Source of the DNA: CAZOVB01 sp964583095 | Lineage (GTDB): Bacteria > Planctomycetota > Phycisphaerae > SM23-33 | DNA: 64,000 bases | Direction: 5' to 3' | NCBI GenBank assembly: GCA_964583095.1 | Contig: CAZOVB010000012.1 | Coordinates: forward strand, 1 to 64,000 | Part shown: positions 26,524 to 35,003 of the stretch, in pieces | Numbering within the stretch: position 1 is the stretch's first letter | How the letters are laid out: the number at the start of each line of letters is the position of its first letter | Made by a program: the position numbers and the translations under genes | Notes under the pieces: model-generated | The model's database searches: none | Seen by the model: the letters and a program-made list of their open reading frames with translations, nothing else | What the model was told of the DNA's origin: nothing

Positions 26524-26559
26524 GAGGGACTATTTAGGCGGGAAGTCCCTCTCGCTCGC
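26477..26559 (-). ncRNA. Candidate small RNA with C-rich loops upstream of the RND operon
   Basis: A TATAAT box on the minus strand (26571-26566) predicts transcription from about 26559. The RNA would be about 83 nt and consist almost entirely of two hairpins: GAGGGACT/AGTCCCTC (26551-26524) around the loop TCCCGCCTAAAT, then a perfect 12-bp stem CAGCCGGTGGGG/CCCCACCGGCTG (26523-26484) ending in seven T. The terminator loop reads TTTTCGTCCTCCTTTC, which contains CCTCCTTT, complementary to AAAGGAGG Shine-Dalgarno sequences. It may be a trans-acting small RNA, or an attenuator of the efflux operon whose first start codon is 127 bases downstream. No good -35 box was found. Confidence 0.5.
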
Positions 26560-26571
26560 TCTGTTATTATA

Positions 26572-26946
26572 ATCGTAAAAATGGGGGTAGAAGTTCCAAA
26601 CAAAATCGCAGACTTTTGCGATTGTTGCCAATATCCAGCCTGTGCCAATAGATTTGGAAAAGAGCTTTCAGCGGTGCCGGCCTATCTGATGTTGCCTAAA
26701 ACTCTTTTATATAGATGTTTAAAGAGTTCGGTACTCTTGTTCCATGTCAATCCGGTCCCGGATGGGAAAACCTAGGGGATTCGGTTTTTTCTCGAATCAA
26801 TTTGCGGGGCAAGGCGACAGGACCTGTGGCCACTACCAGGACACACAAAGAGACGCGAAAAATTGGGTGTTTTCACCTAAAGCCTTCGTGGGTGGATTCG
26901 ACAATGGGATTGCCAGACAGGGATGTCCGACCAAAAGGAGCTACCC
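26572..26946. other. AT-richer intergenic stretch upstream of the EF-hand gene pair
   Basis: About 375 bp with no supported gene, clearly richer in A and T than the rest of the window up to about 26760. A perfect inverted repeat, AACTCTTT (26700-26707) and AAAGAGTT (26721-26728), could be a hairpin or an operator. A second TATAAT reads on the plus strand at 26568-26573, so divergent promoters may share this site. A long frame crossing the region from 26715 has poor codon quality and no ribosome site; I regard its first part as noise. Confidence 0.45.
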
Positions 26947-27276
26947 ATGCAGACCATTCCATCCAAAATCAACAGCAGCAAAATGCAGTCCAGCGACCTT
27001 CCAGAGGGGCCGGGTTCCTGGCTTCAGGGGACGCAGGCAACCCAGCCGGAAAGCCAGGAACAGCTTCGCCAGTGGCTCGAAGCCCTGGGAGGAAAGATTC
27101 AGCAGTTGGGGGTGGATGCAGGAAGCCTGCGAAACCGACTTGCATCCATGCAGGGGACATACATCTCCGGATCGACGAGCCTGACAAGAACCCACAAAGG
27201 TCCGGGCGAAGATCAGCACTTCGCCAATCTGGTCCTGCGACTGCTCCAGGAAGTTCAGTATCAGTACAAGGCCTGA
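26947..27276 (+). CDS. Small uncharacterised protein paired with the EF-hand protein
   Basis: I do not recognise this 109-residue protein. ATG 26947 is chosen over 26923 because AAAGGAG lies at ideal distance before it. It has no signal peptide and no membrane segment. The first 40 residues are Ser/Gln-rich and probably disordered; the middle (about 40-70, QLRQWLEALGGKIQQLGVDAGSL) and the end (about 93-109) look like amphipathic helices. It ends 23 bp before a calcium-binding protein and the two are probably cotranscribed. A partner or secretion-chaperone role is conceivable but speculative. Confidence 0.65.
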   Translation: MQTIPSKINSSKMQSSDLPEGPGSWLQGTQATQPESQEQLRQWLEALGGKIQQLGVDAGSLRNRLASMQGTYISGSTSLTRTHKGPGEDQHFANLVLRLLQEVQYQYKA

Positions 27277-27299
27277 AAACCCAAAGTGGGGCAGCCGAG

Positions 27300-28319
27300 A
27301 TGCGAATTACCCAGTCCTGTGTGAATATCGGTGCGGAGCGACAGGCCCGCAGCCAGACCACTCAGCGCCTGCGAATGCAGGTCTGGCAGCAGCCTGTTCC
27401 GGCCTCGCCGGCAGTATCGCCCAAGCCCGAGGCCCTTGCGTCACAGCCATCCTCCGCCACCGCGGGGGGCGCATCCTGCCCCATGGCCACTCTCAAGGCG
27501 GATCTTCTCAGGAAGATGCTGGAAAAACTCACCGGCAAGAAGCTTGAGGCGATCCGGAATCCTCCCGCGGAGGCCCGAACCTGCAGGCCGGGTGTATCGG
27601 ATCGGCAAGTCGCTCGGGCCAATCTCCCGGAAAACCAGAACTCCGGGCAGGGATGGGGGATGCAGATAGAGGCCTACAGGCGGCACGAGGAGGCGGAGAA
27701 AGTGTGTGTCCAGGCCCAGGGGAAGGTCCAGACAGCCGACGGGCGGTGCATCGAAGTCGATCTGAGTCTCTTGCTGGCAAGAGTTCACGTGGAGCAGACG
27801 GATCTGCAGCTCCAGTTCGGGCAGGCTCGGTTGAAAGATCCACTGGTCGTCAACTTCGCAGCGCCATCTGCCAGGCTTACAAAGCGATCGTTTTCGTTTG
27901 ATCTGGATGCCGACGGCGTTGAAGAATCCCTGGCCAGGCTTGGCGAGGGCAGCGGTTTTCTCGCCCTGGATGGCAATGGAAACGGCATCATCGATGACGG
28001 AAGGGAGTTGTTCGGTCCGGCTACGCAGGACGGTTTTGGCGAGTTGGCCGCCCACGATCAGGACGGCAACGGTTGGATCGACGAAGGAGACGAGGTCTTC
28101 GATCAACTGCGAATCTGGTCTCCCGGGGAAGGTTCCCAAGCCAAGCTGCGAAGCCTTGAACAACTGGGAATCGGGGCGCTGTGTCTCTCGACGGCAAGGA
28201 CGTCTTTCGATCTGAAAGGCCCCGGAAACGAGCTTCTGGGAAGGCTTCGTTCCACGAGCCTGTTCCTGGCTGAATCGGGCCGGGCTGGGACCCTCCAGCA
28301 GATTGATCTGGCGACTTGA
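27300..28319 (+). CDS. EF-hand/calcium-binding repeat protein (VCBS-like family)
   Basis: A 339-residue protein of a family seen in many deltaproteobacteria and planctomycetes, usually annotated only as calcium-binding or VCBS-like. The N-terminal MRITQSCVNIG start and the RLRMQVW segment are typical. After a low-complexity linker (about 35-60), the diagnostic C-terminal part begins with FSFDLDADG near residue 200 and holds two EF-hand-like loops, DGNGNGIIDDGRE and DQDGNGWIDEGDE, then LRIW and a closing LFLAESGRAGTLQQIDL. There is no signal peptide, so export, if any, would be by another route. The ATG at 27300 follows a weak ribosome site; the frame is open upstream but that part is noise. 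Function unknown. Confidence 0.78.
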   Translation: MRITQSCVNIGAERQARSQTTQRLRMQVWQQPVPASPAVSPKPEALASQPSSATAGGASCPMATLKADLLRKMLEKLTGKKLEAIRNPPAEARTCRPGVSDRQVARANLPENQNSGQGWGMQIEAYRRHEEAEKVCVQAQGKVQTADGRCIEVDLSLLLARVHVEQTDLQLQFGQARLKDPLVVNFAAPSARLTKRSFSFDLDADGVEESLARLGEGSGFLALDGNGNGIIDDGRELFGPATQDGFGELAAHDQDGNGWIDEGDEVFDQLRIWSPGEGSQAKLRSLEQLGIGALCLSTARTSFDLKGPGNELLGRLRSTSLFLAESGRAGTLQQIDLAT

Positions 28320-28334
28320 TCTTTCCCGGGCGAA

Positions 28335-28598
28335 CTACTTATAGCCCTCGGGGCAGTCGAGGGTGTACTTCTCGATCGCGCGGGTCAGGTCGACATCGTT
28401 GATGTTGGCCAGCGTGCAGAGCCAGGCCAGCACGTCGGCGAATTCCTCTTCCTTGTTGGCCTGGTCGTCTCCGGCCAGGGCGGTGGCGAGTTCCCCGACC
28501 TCTTCCACAAACCAAAGGAAGGTCTTGGGCGTTCCGCGTTTGGAGTCCGTCTCGTAATAGCGACGGTGGATGAAATCCTGGAAGTCCTTGATGTCCAT
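28335..28598 (-). CDS. MazG-like nucleotide pyrophosphohydrolase
   Basis: An 87-residue single-domain all-alpha NTP pyrophosphatase of the MazG/RS21-C6 type. The metal-binding residues are visible as EEVGE (W-F-V-E-E-V-G-E-L around residues 29-37) and EEEFADVLAWL (around 50-60), the classic ExxE plus ExxD pattern. It would hydrolyse nucleoside triphosphates to monophosphates and pyrophosphate, probably cleaning non-canonical or excess nucleotides. It starts 7 bp after the end of the upstream TPR gene on the same strand, so it is likely cotranscribed with it. Confidence 0.88.
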   Translation of the reverse strand: MDIKDFQDFIHRRYYETDSKRGTPKTFLWFVEEVGELATALAGDDQANKEEEFADVLAWLCTLANINDVDLTRAIEKYTLDCPEGYK

Positions 28599-28605
28599 GG
28601 GGCCA

Positions 28606-31600
28606 TTATTCGGCCGAGGCCTCCATTTTTTCCAGAAGATCTTCCACGGCCGAGAGAATTCTCTGTCCCAGCCCGTCGGGCTTGAGCTGGACCGACCTTT
28701 CGGCGGCTTCCTTGGCCAGCAGCAGCATCGCCCGGTCCTGCTTCTCCCGCGCCATGCGGTAGCGGATCTGGGCCAGGTAGTCCCAGCTTCGGGCGTTTTC
28801 GGGCTCCAACAGGGTCAGGCGGCGGGCGGTTTCCAGGGCCTCATCGTATTGTTTCTGGCGGACCTGCATGGAGGCGATCGACTCGTAGGCGGTCGACTCA
28901 TACGGGTTGATGTAGGTCACTTCCTGGAAGTACTTCTCGGCCAGGTCTTCGCGTCCCATCAACCGATAAATCTCGGCGATCTGCCGGGCGTACTGCGGCT
29001 CCCGCATGGTGTGGCGGTGGAGGTGGAGCAGATTGGGCAGGGCCTTTTCCGGGTCACCCAGTTGGGTGTAGATATCGGCCAGCTTCTCGTAGCTGAAGGA
29101 ATTCAGCGGCTGCTGGATCTTGAGCTGCTCCAGCGGGGGGATTGCCTGAACGAACTTCCGCTCTTCCAGATAGCTTCTGGCGATGACGTGGGGTGCGACC
29201 GCGGAGGTCGGATCCGCCTTCTGCAGCTCGCGGGCGGCCTGGATGGCCTTTTCGTGTTGCTTGCGGAGCATCAGCGCCTGGGCCTTGACCATCAGCGCGG
29301 GTATATTCTTCGGGTCCAGTTCCAGGGCTTTGCGGGCGGACTTGAGGGCAGGGCCCACCTTGCGCCGGGCCAGGAGCGACCTGGCAAGCTCTGCCTGGCA
29401 CTTGGCGTCGTCCTGGTTTTTCTTGGCCTGCTGCTGGGCCTTTTTCAGGTCCATGGGCTCCTCGGCCTCGAAACCCCATTGGGTCACCTGGACCTTGGCC
29501 CATTTCTGGAACTGCTCGTCGAAGGTCTTCTCGGGGATCCCAAGGGCTTGTTCGAAAACCTGCTTTTGCGTCATACCCTTGCCAAAGGCCTGGAGCATGT
29601 CGGTAATCTTCATGAACCCGTGCTCGGCGATGATGTATTCCATCATCCACTGGGCCTGGGCATAGGCCAGCGAGCGGTCACCACGCCGCTTGGGACGGAT
29701 GAAGCCCCAGTCGATCTCCTTGACATCAAAGAGCCGATCCTGGCGGGTGGCGCTTACCAGCATCTGCACGTAGCGATAGTTCTCCTTGTCCTTCTGTTGC
29801 CAGACCGCGCAGGCCTCGGTGAACCAGTGCGGAATGTTGTTGTTGGTCGCCGCCAGTGTCACCGTGTGGGTGTATTCGTGACGCATCACCTGGGCCCAGT
29901 TGTGCAGACCCAACTGGCTGCGCTCCAGGTGCGGAGCGGCCAGGACTATCACCCGTCCCGTACACGCTCCGACGGTACCGATCCAGCCACGCCCCGCGAT
30001 GCGAAGCGAGAACTGCTGGTGGGTAGGCATGATCTCGATGATCGTCTTCTGATCCGGGTAATGGTCGAAATCCCCGCAGACCTCGTCGTAGATCGACTCC
30101 ATGTAATCGGCCATCTGATCCAGCATGATCAGGTCGTAGTTCTTGTCGACCTTGATAATGAAGTGCTGCGTTTCACGGACCACGAAATGGTCCGGGTCCA
30201 GAATGCGGTTGACCACGGCCAGGAAATTGGCAACGTCGCTGCGATAGTCGTCCAACTCGTTGGCCTTGCGGAGGATCTCCTGTGCTTTGACCTCCTCACC
30301 GGTCTGCATATACATCTTGCCCAGCCCGGCCAGGGGCTCGGCCAGTTCGGGCCTCAGATCGATGGCCTCCTGGTAGTACGTCTCGGCCTGCTGGAACTGA
30401 CGCCCGGCCGAGAGCCATTCCGCAATGGCCAGGGGCAGACCGTAGTAGCCTTCGTTGACGTCCTTGACCTCCCGGATGTACGGCTGGGCCTGGTCTTCCT
30501 GTCGCATGCGGATATGCACCGCCGCAAGCAGGGAAAGGGCATCGAGGTGCCTGGGGTTGGTCTCGAGGACCTTCCGGGCGATCGGTGCGACCTCGTCGAA
30601 CTTCCGCCAGGCCATCTTGCAACTGGCCTTGGCCAGAAGCGCCATCGGATGGTTGGGGTTGATCTCCAGGGCCTTCTCCGCCCGCTCCATGCATTGCTCG
30701 AACTGCCAGTTCTCCAGGGCACCGATCGCGGCTCCGACGTAGGCGTCGGCGCACTTGGGATTGTGTTGCAGAGCGATTTTGAACTCGGCCATGGCCTGGT
30801 CGCCGCGGTGTTTGCTCAGCAGGAACATTCCCGCTGCAACGTTCGCCGGCCAGTAGTCGCGGTCCACTTTCTGATAGGCCCGCTGGAAGTAGTTATGCAG
30901 AATGTTGGAAGCCTGGATGCTGGCTTTCTCGCCGGTCAGGACGGTATAGCGGTCGAAAACCTGTCCAAGAGCCACAAGGGCCTGGGCATCGTTGCGGTAC
31001 TTGCCCTCGGAGATGATGTCCTTCATCTTCTTGTAGACGACCAGGGCTTCGGATGTCTTACCCAGGGTCTCGAGGAGTCGGCCTTGGACAACAAGGACCG
31101 GCGCCCAGAGGGGGCGCAGCCCAGACGCCTGGCGCGCGTGCTCCAGAGCTTCGTCGTAGCGTCCGACCTCTTCCAGTGTCTCGGCTGCCACCAGATGCCA
31201 CTGGCTGTGGTTGGTCGCCTGGTCGGCGGGTTGGAGAATCGCTTCCACGGCCTGGCTGTATTTGCCGGTGGCGCGCAGGGCCCGGCTGAGCCCGATCGCA
31301 GCCTCCACCTGCAGGTTCTCCTGATCGGCCAGGGACCGGTAGCTGGCCACGGCTGACTTGTACTTGCCGGTCATGTAGAGCTTGCGGGCTCCGGCAATGT
31401 CTTTGGCCAGTTGACCGGTTTCTTCGCCTTTGCCCTCCTTGCCCGACATACCGACCCACCGAAGCGCGGTCTGAATACCCATTTCATGATCGGTATCTTC
31501 CCGGGTGTGGAGTTTGTGCAGCGACGCGCCGGCGACCTTGGCCTCCTTGAGTGCTTTATGGGCGGCCCCGGCTGAGGCCAGAGACTTCTTCTCGCTGGTC

Positions 31601-32208
31601 GTAATCAGCAGGAAGTGCAGCTTGGAAAGCCTGGCCAGTTCCTTGGCCTCCAGGGGGCAGTCCGTGGCTGACAGCAGCGCCAGGCCCTTGTAGTCATCGG
31701 GCATCGCCTCGGCCAGGGCCCATGCGTCATCACAGTCTTCGTCCATCGCCAGCAAAAAGAGATTCTGCGTGGGCACCTTCTGCAGGGAGTGGACATTCTT
31801 GAGCAGGGCTTCGAGGCGTTTGCCGGTGGCCTGGGCATCGAACTGACCCTCTTTGTCCGCCGGCTGGGGCACCAGGACCAGCACGCCATTGACCCGCGCC
31901 GTGGCCTTCCAATCCTCCAGCAACGCCTTGGCGTCTCCGCGTGTCAGGACGACAGCTACGGGGTTCTGCCCGGCCAGCTTCTCGGGAACCAGGGCCCATC
32001 CCTCATTCTGTTGATGAAGTCCGGGCTTGGCCGGCTCGTGACCTTCAAGGCGGCCGGCTCCGATGGCGGTCTTGATCATCCGGGTCACCAGGCCCTTTTC
32101 CTTTACGATGGGCTCATCGGCAAAGGCGGGGCCCGGTCGGGCGAAGTTCAGAGTCAAGGCCAGGAGGACCGCGGCCAGTACGGGATAACGATTGGTTTGG
32201 AATATCAT
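28606..32208 (-). CDS. Very large TPR protein with gluzincin (peptidase MA-like) metallopeptidase domain
   Basis: A 1200-residue exported protein. The signal peptide is at residues 1-29 (hydrophobic VLAAVLLALTLNFA, cleavage near AFA|D). A small N-terminal domain (about 40-270) is followed by TPR repeats (about 285-680), a metallopeptidase domain with HEYTH at H777-H781 and a probable third ligand E798 in HWFTEAC, and a second TPR block (about 900-1180). The HExxH plus downstream Glu arrangement is that of the gluzincins and the peptidase MA family. It probably works in the periplasm; its substrate is unknown. ATG 32208 has GGGAG before it and yields the signal peptide; a longer frame from 32361 does not. 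Confidence 0.87.
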   Translation of the reverse strand: MIFQTNRYPVLAAVLLALTLNFARPGPAFADEPIVKEKGLVTRMIKTAIGAGRLEGHEPAKPGLHQQNEGWALVPEKLAGQNPVAVVLTRGDAKALLEDWKATARVNGVLVLVPQPADKEGQFDAQATGKRLEALLKNVHSLQKVPTQNLFLLAMDEDCDDAWALAEAMPDDYKGLALLSATDCPLEAKELARLSKLHFLLITTSEKKSLASAGAAHKALKEAKVAGASLHKLHTREDTDHEMGIQTALRWVGMSGKEGKGEETGQLAKDIAGARKLYMTGKYKSAVASYRSLADQENLQVEAAIGLSRALRATGKYSQAVEAILQPADQATNHSQWHLVAAETLEEVGRYDEALEHARQASGLRPLWAPVLVVQGRLLETLGKTSEALVVYKKMKDIISEGKYRNDAQALVALGQVFDRYTVLTGEKASIQASNILHNYFQRAYQKVDRDYWPANVAAGMFLLSKHRGDQAMAEFKIALQHNPKCADAYVGAAIGALENWQFEQCMERAEKALEINPNHPMALLAKASCKMAWRKFDEVAPIARKVLETNPRHLDALSLLAAVHIRMRQEDQAQPYIREVKDVNEGYYGLPLAIAEWLSAGRQFQQAETYYQEAIDLRPELAEPLAGLGKMYMQTGEEVKAQEILRKANELDDYRSDVANFLAVVNRILDPDHFVVRETQHFIIKVDKNYDLIMLDQMADYMESIYDEVCGDFDHYPDQKTIIEIMPTHQQFSLRIAGRGWIGTVGACTGRVIVLAAPHLERSQLGLHNWAQVMRHEYTHTVTLAATNNNIPHWFTEACAVWQQKDKENYRYVQMLVSATRQDRLFDVKEIDWGFIRPKRRGDRSLAYAQAQWMMEYIIAEHGFMKITDMLQAFGKGMTQKQVFEQALGIPEKTFDEQFQKWAKVQVTQWGFEAEEPMDLKKAQQQAKKNQDDAKCQAELARSLLARRKVGPALKSARKALELDPKNIPALMVKAQALMLRKQHEKAIQAARELQKADPTSAVAPHVIARSYLEERKFVQAIPPLEQLKIQQPLNSFSYEKLADIYTQLGDPEKALPNLLHLHRHTMREPQYARQIAEIYRLMGREDLAEKYFQEVTYINPYESTAYESIASMQVRQKQYDEALETARRLTLLEPENARSWDYLAQIRYRMAREKQDRAMLLLAKEAAERSVQLKPDGLGQRILSAVEDLLEKMEASAE

Positions 32209-32359
32209 GCTGCGTCTCCCACGTAGAGCGCTGAAAGTCGGGATCTGCTTTGACCCATTGTACACATCGGAAACAGCAAACCGAAGCCGAAGCGCGACAA
32301 CAGGACCTGAATTGAATTTCTCAGACGCTCGGCAGGGGTGGAAGTTTCTTCCGGCGCAC

Positions 32360-32396
32360 AAAAAAGGCCATCGGCCGCATGTCGGGGCCGATGGCC
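32360..32396 (-). terminator. Intrinsic terminator after the 4Fe-4S ferredoxin gene
   Basis: Perfect 11-bp stem GGCCATCGGCC/GGCCGATGGCC around a 9-base loop, followed on the minus strand by six T. It lies 20 bp after the ferredoxin stop codon, so the ferredoxin is probably a single-gene transcript. Confidence 0.88.
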
Positions 32397-32415
32397 TGGT
32401 CAGGTCGGAAGATGC

Positions 32416-32583
32416 TTATTCTTCGACGATGGCGCTGGTCGGGCAGGTATCCACGCAGGCGCCGCAGCTGATGCAGGCATCCTGATCGATGGTGTACTTG
32501 TCGCCTTCCTTGATGGCGTCGGCAGGGCAGGCATCGCTGCAGGCGCCGCAGGCAACGCATTCGTCGGTGATTTTGTAGGCCAT
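32416..32583 (-). CDS. 2[4Fe-4S] ferredoxin (clostridial type)
   Basis: A 55-residue low-potential electron carrier. Two classic cluster motifs are present, CVACGACSDACP (residues 9-20) and CISCGACVDTCP (residues 37-48), each CxxCxxCxxxCP. The protein starts MAYKITDE and ends AIVEE, the size and shape of Clostridium pasteurianum ferredoxin. It could feed electrons to nitrogenase, or to other anaerobic oxidoreductases. ATG 32583 is preceded by AAGGAG at 7 bases. A promoter-like pair lies upstream and an intrinsic terminator directly downstream, so it is monocistronic. The alternative of a PsaC-like or polyferredoxin fragment is excluded by its complete, compact size. Confidence 0.96.
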   Translation of the reverse strand: MAYKITDECVACGACSDACPADAIKEGDKYTIDQDACISCGACVDTCPTSAIVEE

Positions 32584-32649
32584 TTTTGTGCTCCTTCAGG
32601 CAGGGGATAGATCTTCTCGGCCTGCTGGAGGCAGGCTCAACCGGTCCCC

Positions 32650-32679
32650 ATCCTACAAATCTGGGGACAGGCAGTTCAA
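32650..32679 (-). promoter_or_regulatory. Probable promoter of the 4Fe-4S ferredoxin gene
   Basis: On the minus strand TTGAAC (32679-32674), an 18-bp spacer and TAGGAT (32655-32650). Predicted transcription start is near 32643, giving a leader of about 60 nt before the ferredoxin ATG. Confidence 0.45.
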
Positions 32680-32751
32680 GCCCTTACGTCGAAACCTGGC
32701 AGATCTTCAGGCAAAAAAGCGTTCGCCCGGGGCCCGAGCTCCTACAATGGC

Positions 32752-32779
32752 TTGCCAAATGCTTCGCAGAGACTACACT
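32752..32779 (+). promoter_or_regulatory. Probable promoter of cysK
   Basis: TTGCCA (32752-32757), a 16-bp spacer and TACACT (32774-32779), about 95 bases before the cysK start. A second -10-like TACAAT lies at 32743-32748. Both point toward cysK. Confidence 0.45.
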
Positions 32780-32877
32780 GACAACGGCTTTGGCCAAAAG
32801 GCTTTCCGGCCAAATCGAACGTTGTTTCCCGAAGCAGATGCTTGCCCGGGCTCCTTCCGAATCCATTGGAGATGACA

Positions 32878-33828
32878 ATGTCCCACACTTTCGAGAACAT
32901 CACGCAGACCATCGGAAACACCCCCCTGGTGAAAGTCAGCCGATTGATCCAGTCTCAGGCCCACGTCCTGGCCAAAATGGAGAGCTTCAACCCGATGTCC
33001 TCGGTCAAGGACCGCATCGGACGGGCCATGATCGACGCAGCCGAAAAGGAAGGCAAACTCTCGCCGGGAGATCGGGTCATCGAGCCGACCAGCGGCAATA
33101 CCGGGATCGCCCTGGCCTTCATCTGTGCAGCCCGTGGCTACAAGTGCACGCTGACCATGCCCGAGTCCATGAGCATCGAACGCCGGAAGGTTCTCAAGGC
33201 CCTCGGGGCCCAGCTGGTCCTGACTCCCGCAGAAAAGGGAATGCCCGGGGCCATCGAAGCCGCCGAGGTCCTTCTGGCCGAGAACAAAGGCGCCTTCATG
33301 CCACAGCAGTTCAACAACCCGGCCAATCCGCAGGTGCACCGGGAGACGACGGCCGAGGAAATCTGGGCCGACACCCAGGGAAAGGTTGACGCCTTTATCG
33401 CCGGAGTGGGCACCGGCGGGACCATCACCGGGGTGGGGGATGTGCTCAAACAACGTAATCCCGATGTGAAGATCATCGCCGTCGAACCTTCGCAGTCTCC
33501 GGTGATCTCACAAGTGCAGCAGGGCGAGGAAATCCAACCAGGCCCCCACAAAATCCAGGGCATCGGGGCCGGCTTCATCCCCAAGGTCCTCAACGTGGAC
33601 CTGATTGACGAAGTGATCCAGGTCGACCAGGAACACTCACTGGACTGGGCGAGGCGCGCTGCCTCGGAAGAAGGGCTGTTTGTGGGCATCAGCTCCGGCG
33701 CTGCCCTCAAGGCTGCCGACGTAGTGGCCCAGAGGCCCGAGATGGCGGGCAAGAACATCGTGGCCATCATCCCCAGCTTCGGCGAGAGGTATCTCTCCAG
33801 CCCGCTGTTCGATCATCTGGAGGTCTGA
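32878..33828 (+). CDS. cysK: Cysteine synthase A (O-acetylserine sulfhydrylase)
   Basis: A PLP-dependent enzyme that makes cysteine from O-acetylserine and sulfide. The PLP lysine is K44 in SFNPMSSVKDRIG, the substrate-binding loop is TSGNTGIAL near residue 68, and the phosphate-binding glycine loop GTGGTITGVG is around residue 177. At 316 residues it has the usual CysK length and no CBS domain. ATG 32878 is selected because GGAG precedes it by 6 bases; two upstream in-frame starts lack this. It stands divergent from the ferredoxin gene and is followed 27 bp later by a PHP phosphoesterase. CysM-type substrate use cannot be excluded. Confidence 0.95.
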   Translation: MSHTFENITQTIGNTPLVKVSRLIQSQAHVLAKMESFNPMSSVKDRIGRAMIDAAEKEGKLSPGDRVIEPTSGNTGIALAFICAARGYKCTLTMPESMSIERRKVLKALGAQLVLTPAEKGMPGAIEAAEVLLAENKGAFMPQQFNNPANPQVHRETTAEEIWADTQGKVDAFIAGVGTGGTITGVGDVLKQRNPDVKIIAVEPSQSPVISQVQQGEEIQPGPHKIQGIGAGFIPKVLNVDLIDEVIQVDQEHSLDWARRAASEEGLFVGISSGAALKAADVVAQRPEMAGKNIVAIIPSFGERYLSSPLFDHLEV

Positions 33829-33855
33829 GCGGCCAAGCGATCCGGACGACAGGGC

Positions 33856-34716
33856 ATGCGACGATTTGTGGATTTCCATACGCACTCGACGGCCTCGGAC
33901 GGCTCGTGCCCTCCGGCCGATCTGGTGAAACTGGGCGAGAAAGCCAGGTTGGCTGCCCTGGCCCTGACCGATCACGACACGGTTTCGGGCATTGCCGAGG
34001 CCCGAAAAGAAGCCTCCAACTTCCCCGATCTTGCCTTTGTCGCCGGTATCGAGGTCTCTGCGTCCTGGCCCGGGGGGAGCATGCACATCCTCGGGCTGGA
34101 AATCGACGAGGAATCCAAGCCCATCAACGACCTGGCCGAGAAGTTGCGAAACGCCCGCAGGCAACGCAACCCGCAGGTTCTGGCCCGGCTGGCCGAGCTG
34201 GGAATGCCTCTCGATATGCAAGACGTCCAGGCCGTGCTGCCCGATCGAACTGCGCAGATGGGCTCGGAGGTCATCTCCCGGATGCACATCGCTGAGGCCA
34301 TGCGACGGAAGGGCTATGTCTCCTCCACGCAGCAGGCGTTTTCGCGATGGATCGGCAGCGGCAAGCCCGCCTACCTGGACAAGGAGCGAATGCCGGCCCG
34401 GCAGGTCATCCAGGCAATTCGGGAGGCAGGGGGCCTGGCCGTCCTTGCCCATCCGGTGCAGTTGGGCTGCTCCAACCGATCGCAGCTCGAAACGCTGCTT
34501 CGCGATCTGATCTCGGGCGGCCTGGAGGGGATCGAGGTCTATCACAGCGACCACTCCGACGCATTGACGCGGATCTACCTGGACCTGGCCCGCAAGCTGG
34601 GCCTTCTGGTAACCGGTGGTTCGGACTTCCATGGCCCAAGCAAGCCGGACGTGCGTCTGGGCAGGCCGCGCGTCCCTCGATCGGTGCTTACCGGGCGGCT
34701 GGGCAAGTACGCCTGA
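33856..34716 (+). CDS. PHP-domain phosphoesterase (TrpH/RNase AM-like)
   Basis: A 286-residue PHP-domain metal-dependent phosphoesterase. Metal ligands are visible in DFHTHSTASDGS (residues 6-17), LTDHDTVSG (about 37-45), a histidine in the SMHILGLEID segment, AHPVQLG (about 198), and a C-terminal GGSDFHG (about 256). Family members such as YciV/TrpH (RNase AM) are 5'-3' exonucleases acting on RNA or on 3'-phosphoadenosine 5'-phosphate; the last links well with the adjacent cysK in sulfur assimilation, though this is inference. The ATG follows cysK by 27 bp and is probably cotranscribed with it. Confidence 0.9.
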   Translation: MRRFVDFHTHSTASDGSCPPADLVKLGEKARLAALALTDHDTVSGIAEARKEASNFPDLAFVAGIEVSASWPGGSMHILGLEIDEESKPINDLAEKLRNARRQRNPQVLARLAELGMPLDMQDVQAVLPDRTAQMGSEVISRMHIAEAMRRKGYVSSTQQAFSRWIGSGKPAYLDKERMPARQVIQAIREAGGLAVLAHPVQLGCSNRSQLETLLRDLISGGLEGIEVYHSDHSDALTRIYLDLARKLGLLVTGGSDFHGPSKPDVRLGRPRVPRSVLTGRLGKYA

Positions 34717-35003
34717 GATATCCGCCGGAGGGGCGATCCAGCGGGTATATTCGTGAAATTGCTCTTGTGGTGCGACAGATTGCCTCAGGGGAGGGCCAAG
34801 GCTCCGGCCGGCTTGTGTGCGTATAAGAGATGGAAGTGTAATATCGCACGTGTATTCGTGGCCACAGGATTCTGCCAAAGAAGCCGCCGCTCGCTGCCCG
34901 GACTCACTCCTCGGGCAAATTGCCCCTCCCTGGGCTTGAGTGGTAGCCCGATCCGGGTGGACGGGCAGGAGACTCCCCCAACAAAGCAACGAGGATACGC
35001 AGT

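Noticed and set aside
26477..26559. Guanidine riboswitch in front of the efflux operon
   Set aside because: Neither the conserved ykkC core nor the ACGR loops of the mini-ykkC class are present.
26820..26900. c-di-GMP (GEMM) riboswitch before the EF-hand gene pair
   Set aside because: GGGCAAGG and GACGCGAAA stretches are only superficially similar; the required paired elements and receptor are missing.
26715..27299. Long N-terminal extension of the EF-hand protein frame
   Set aside because: It overlaps the well-supported small gene at 26947 in another frame and has no ribosome site.
28570..31356. 928-codon plus-strand frame opposite the TPR peptidase
   Set aside because: Leu/Gly/Gln-rich mirror of TPR coding sequence; no start signals and no family.
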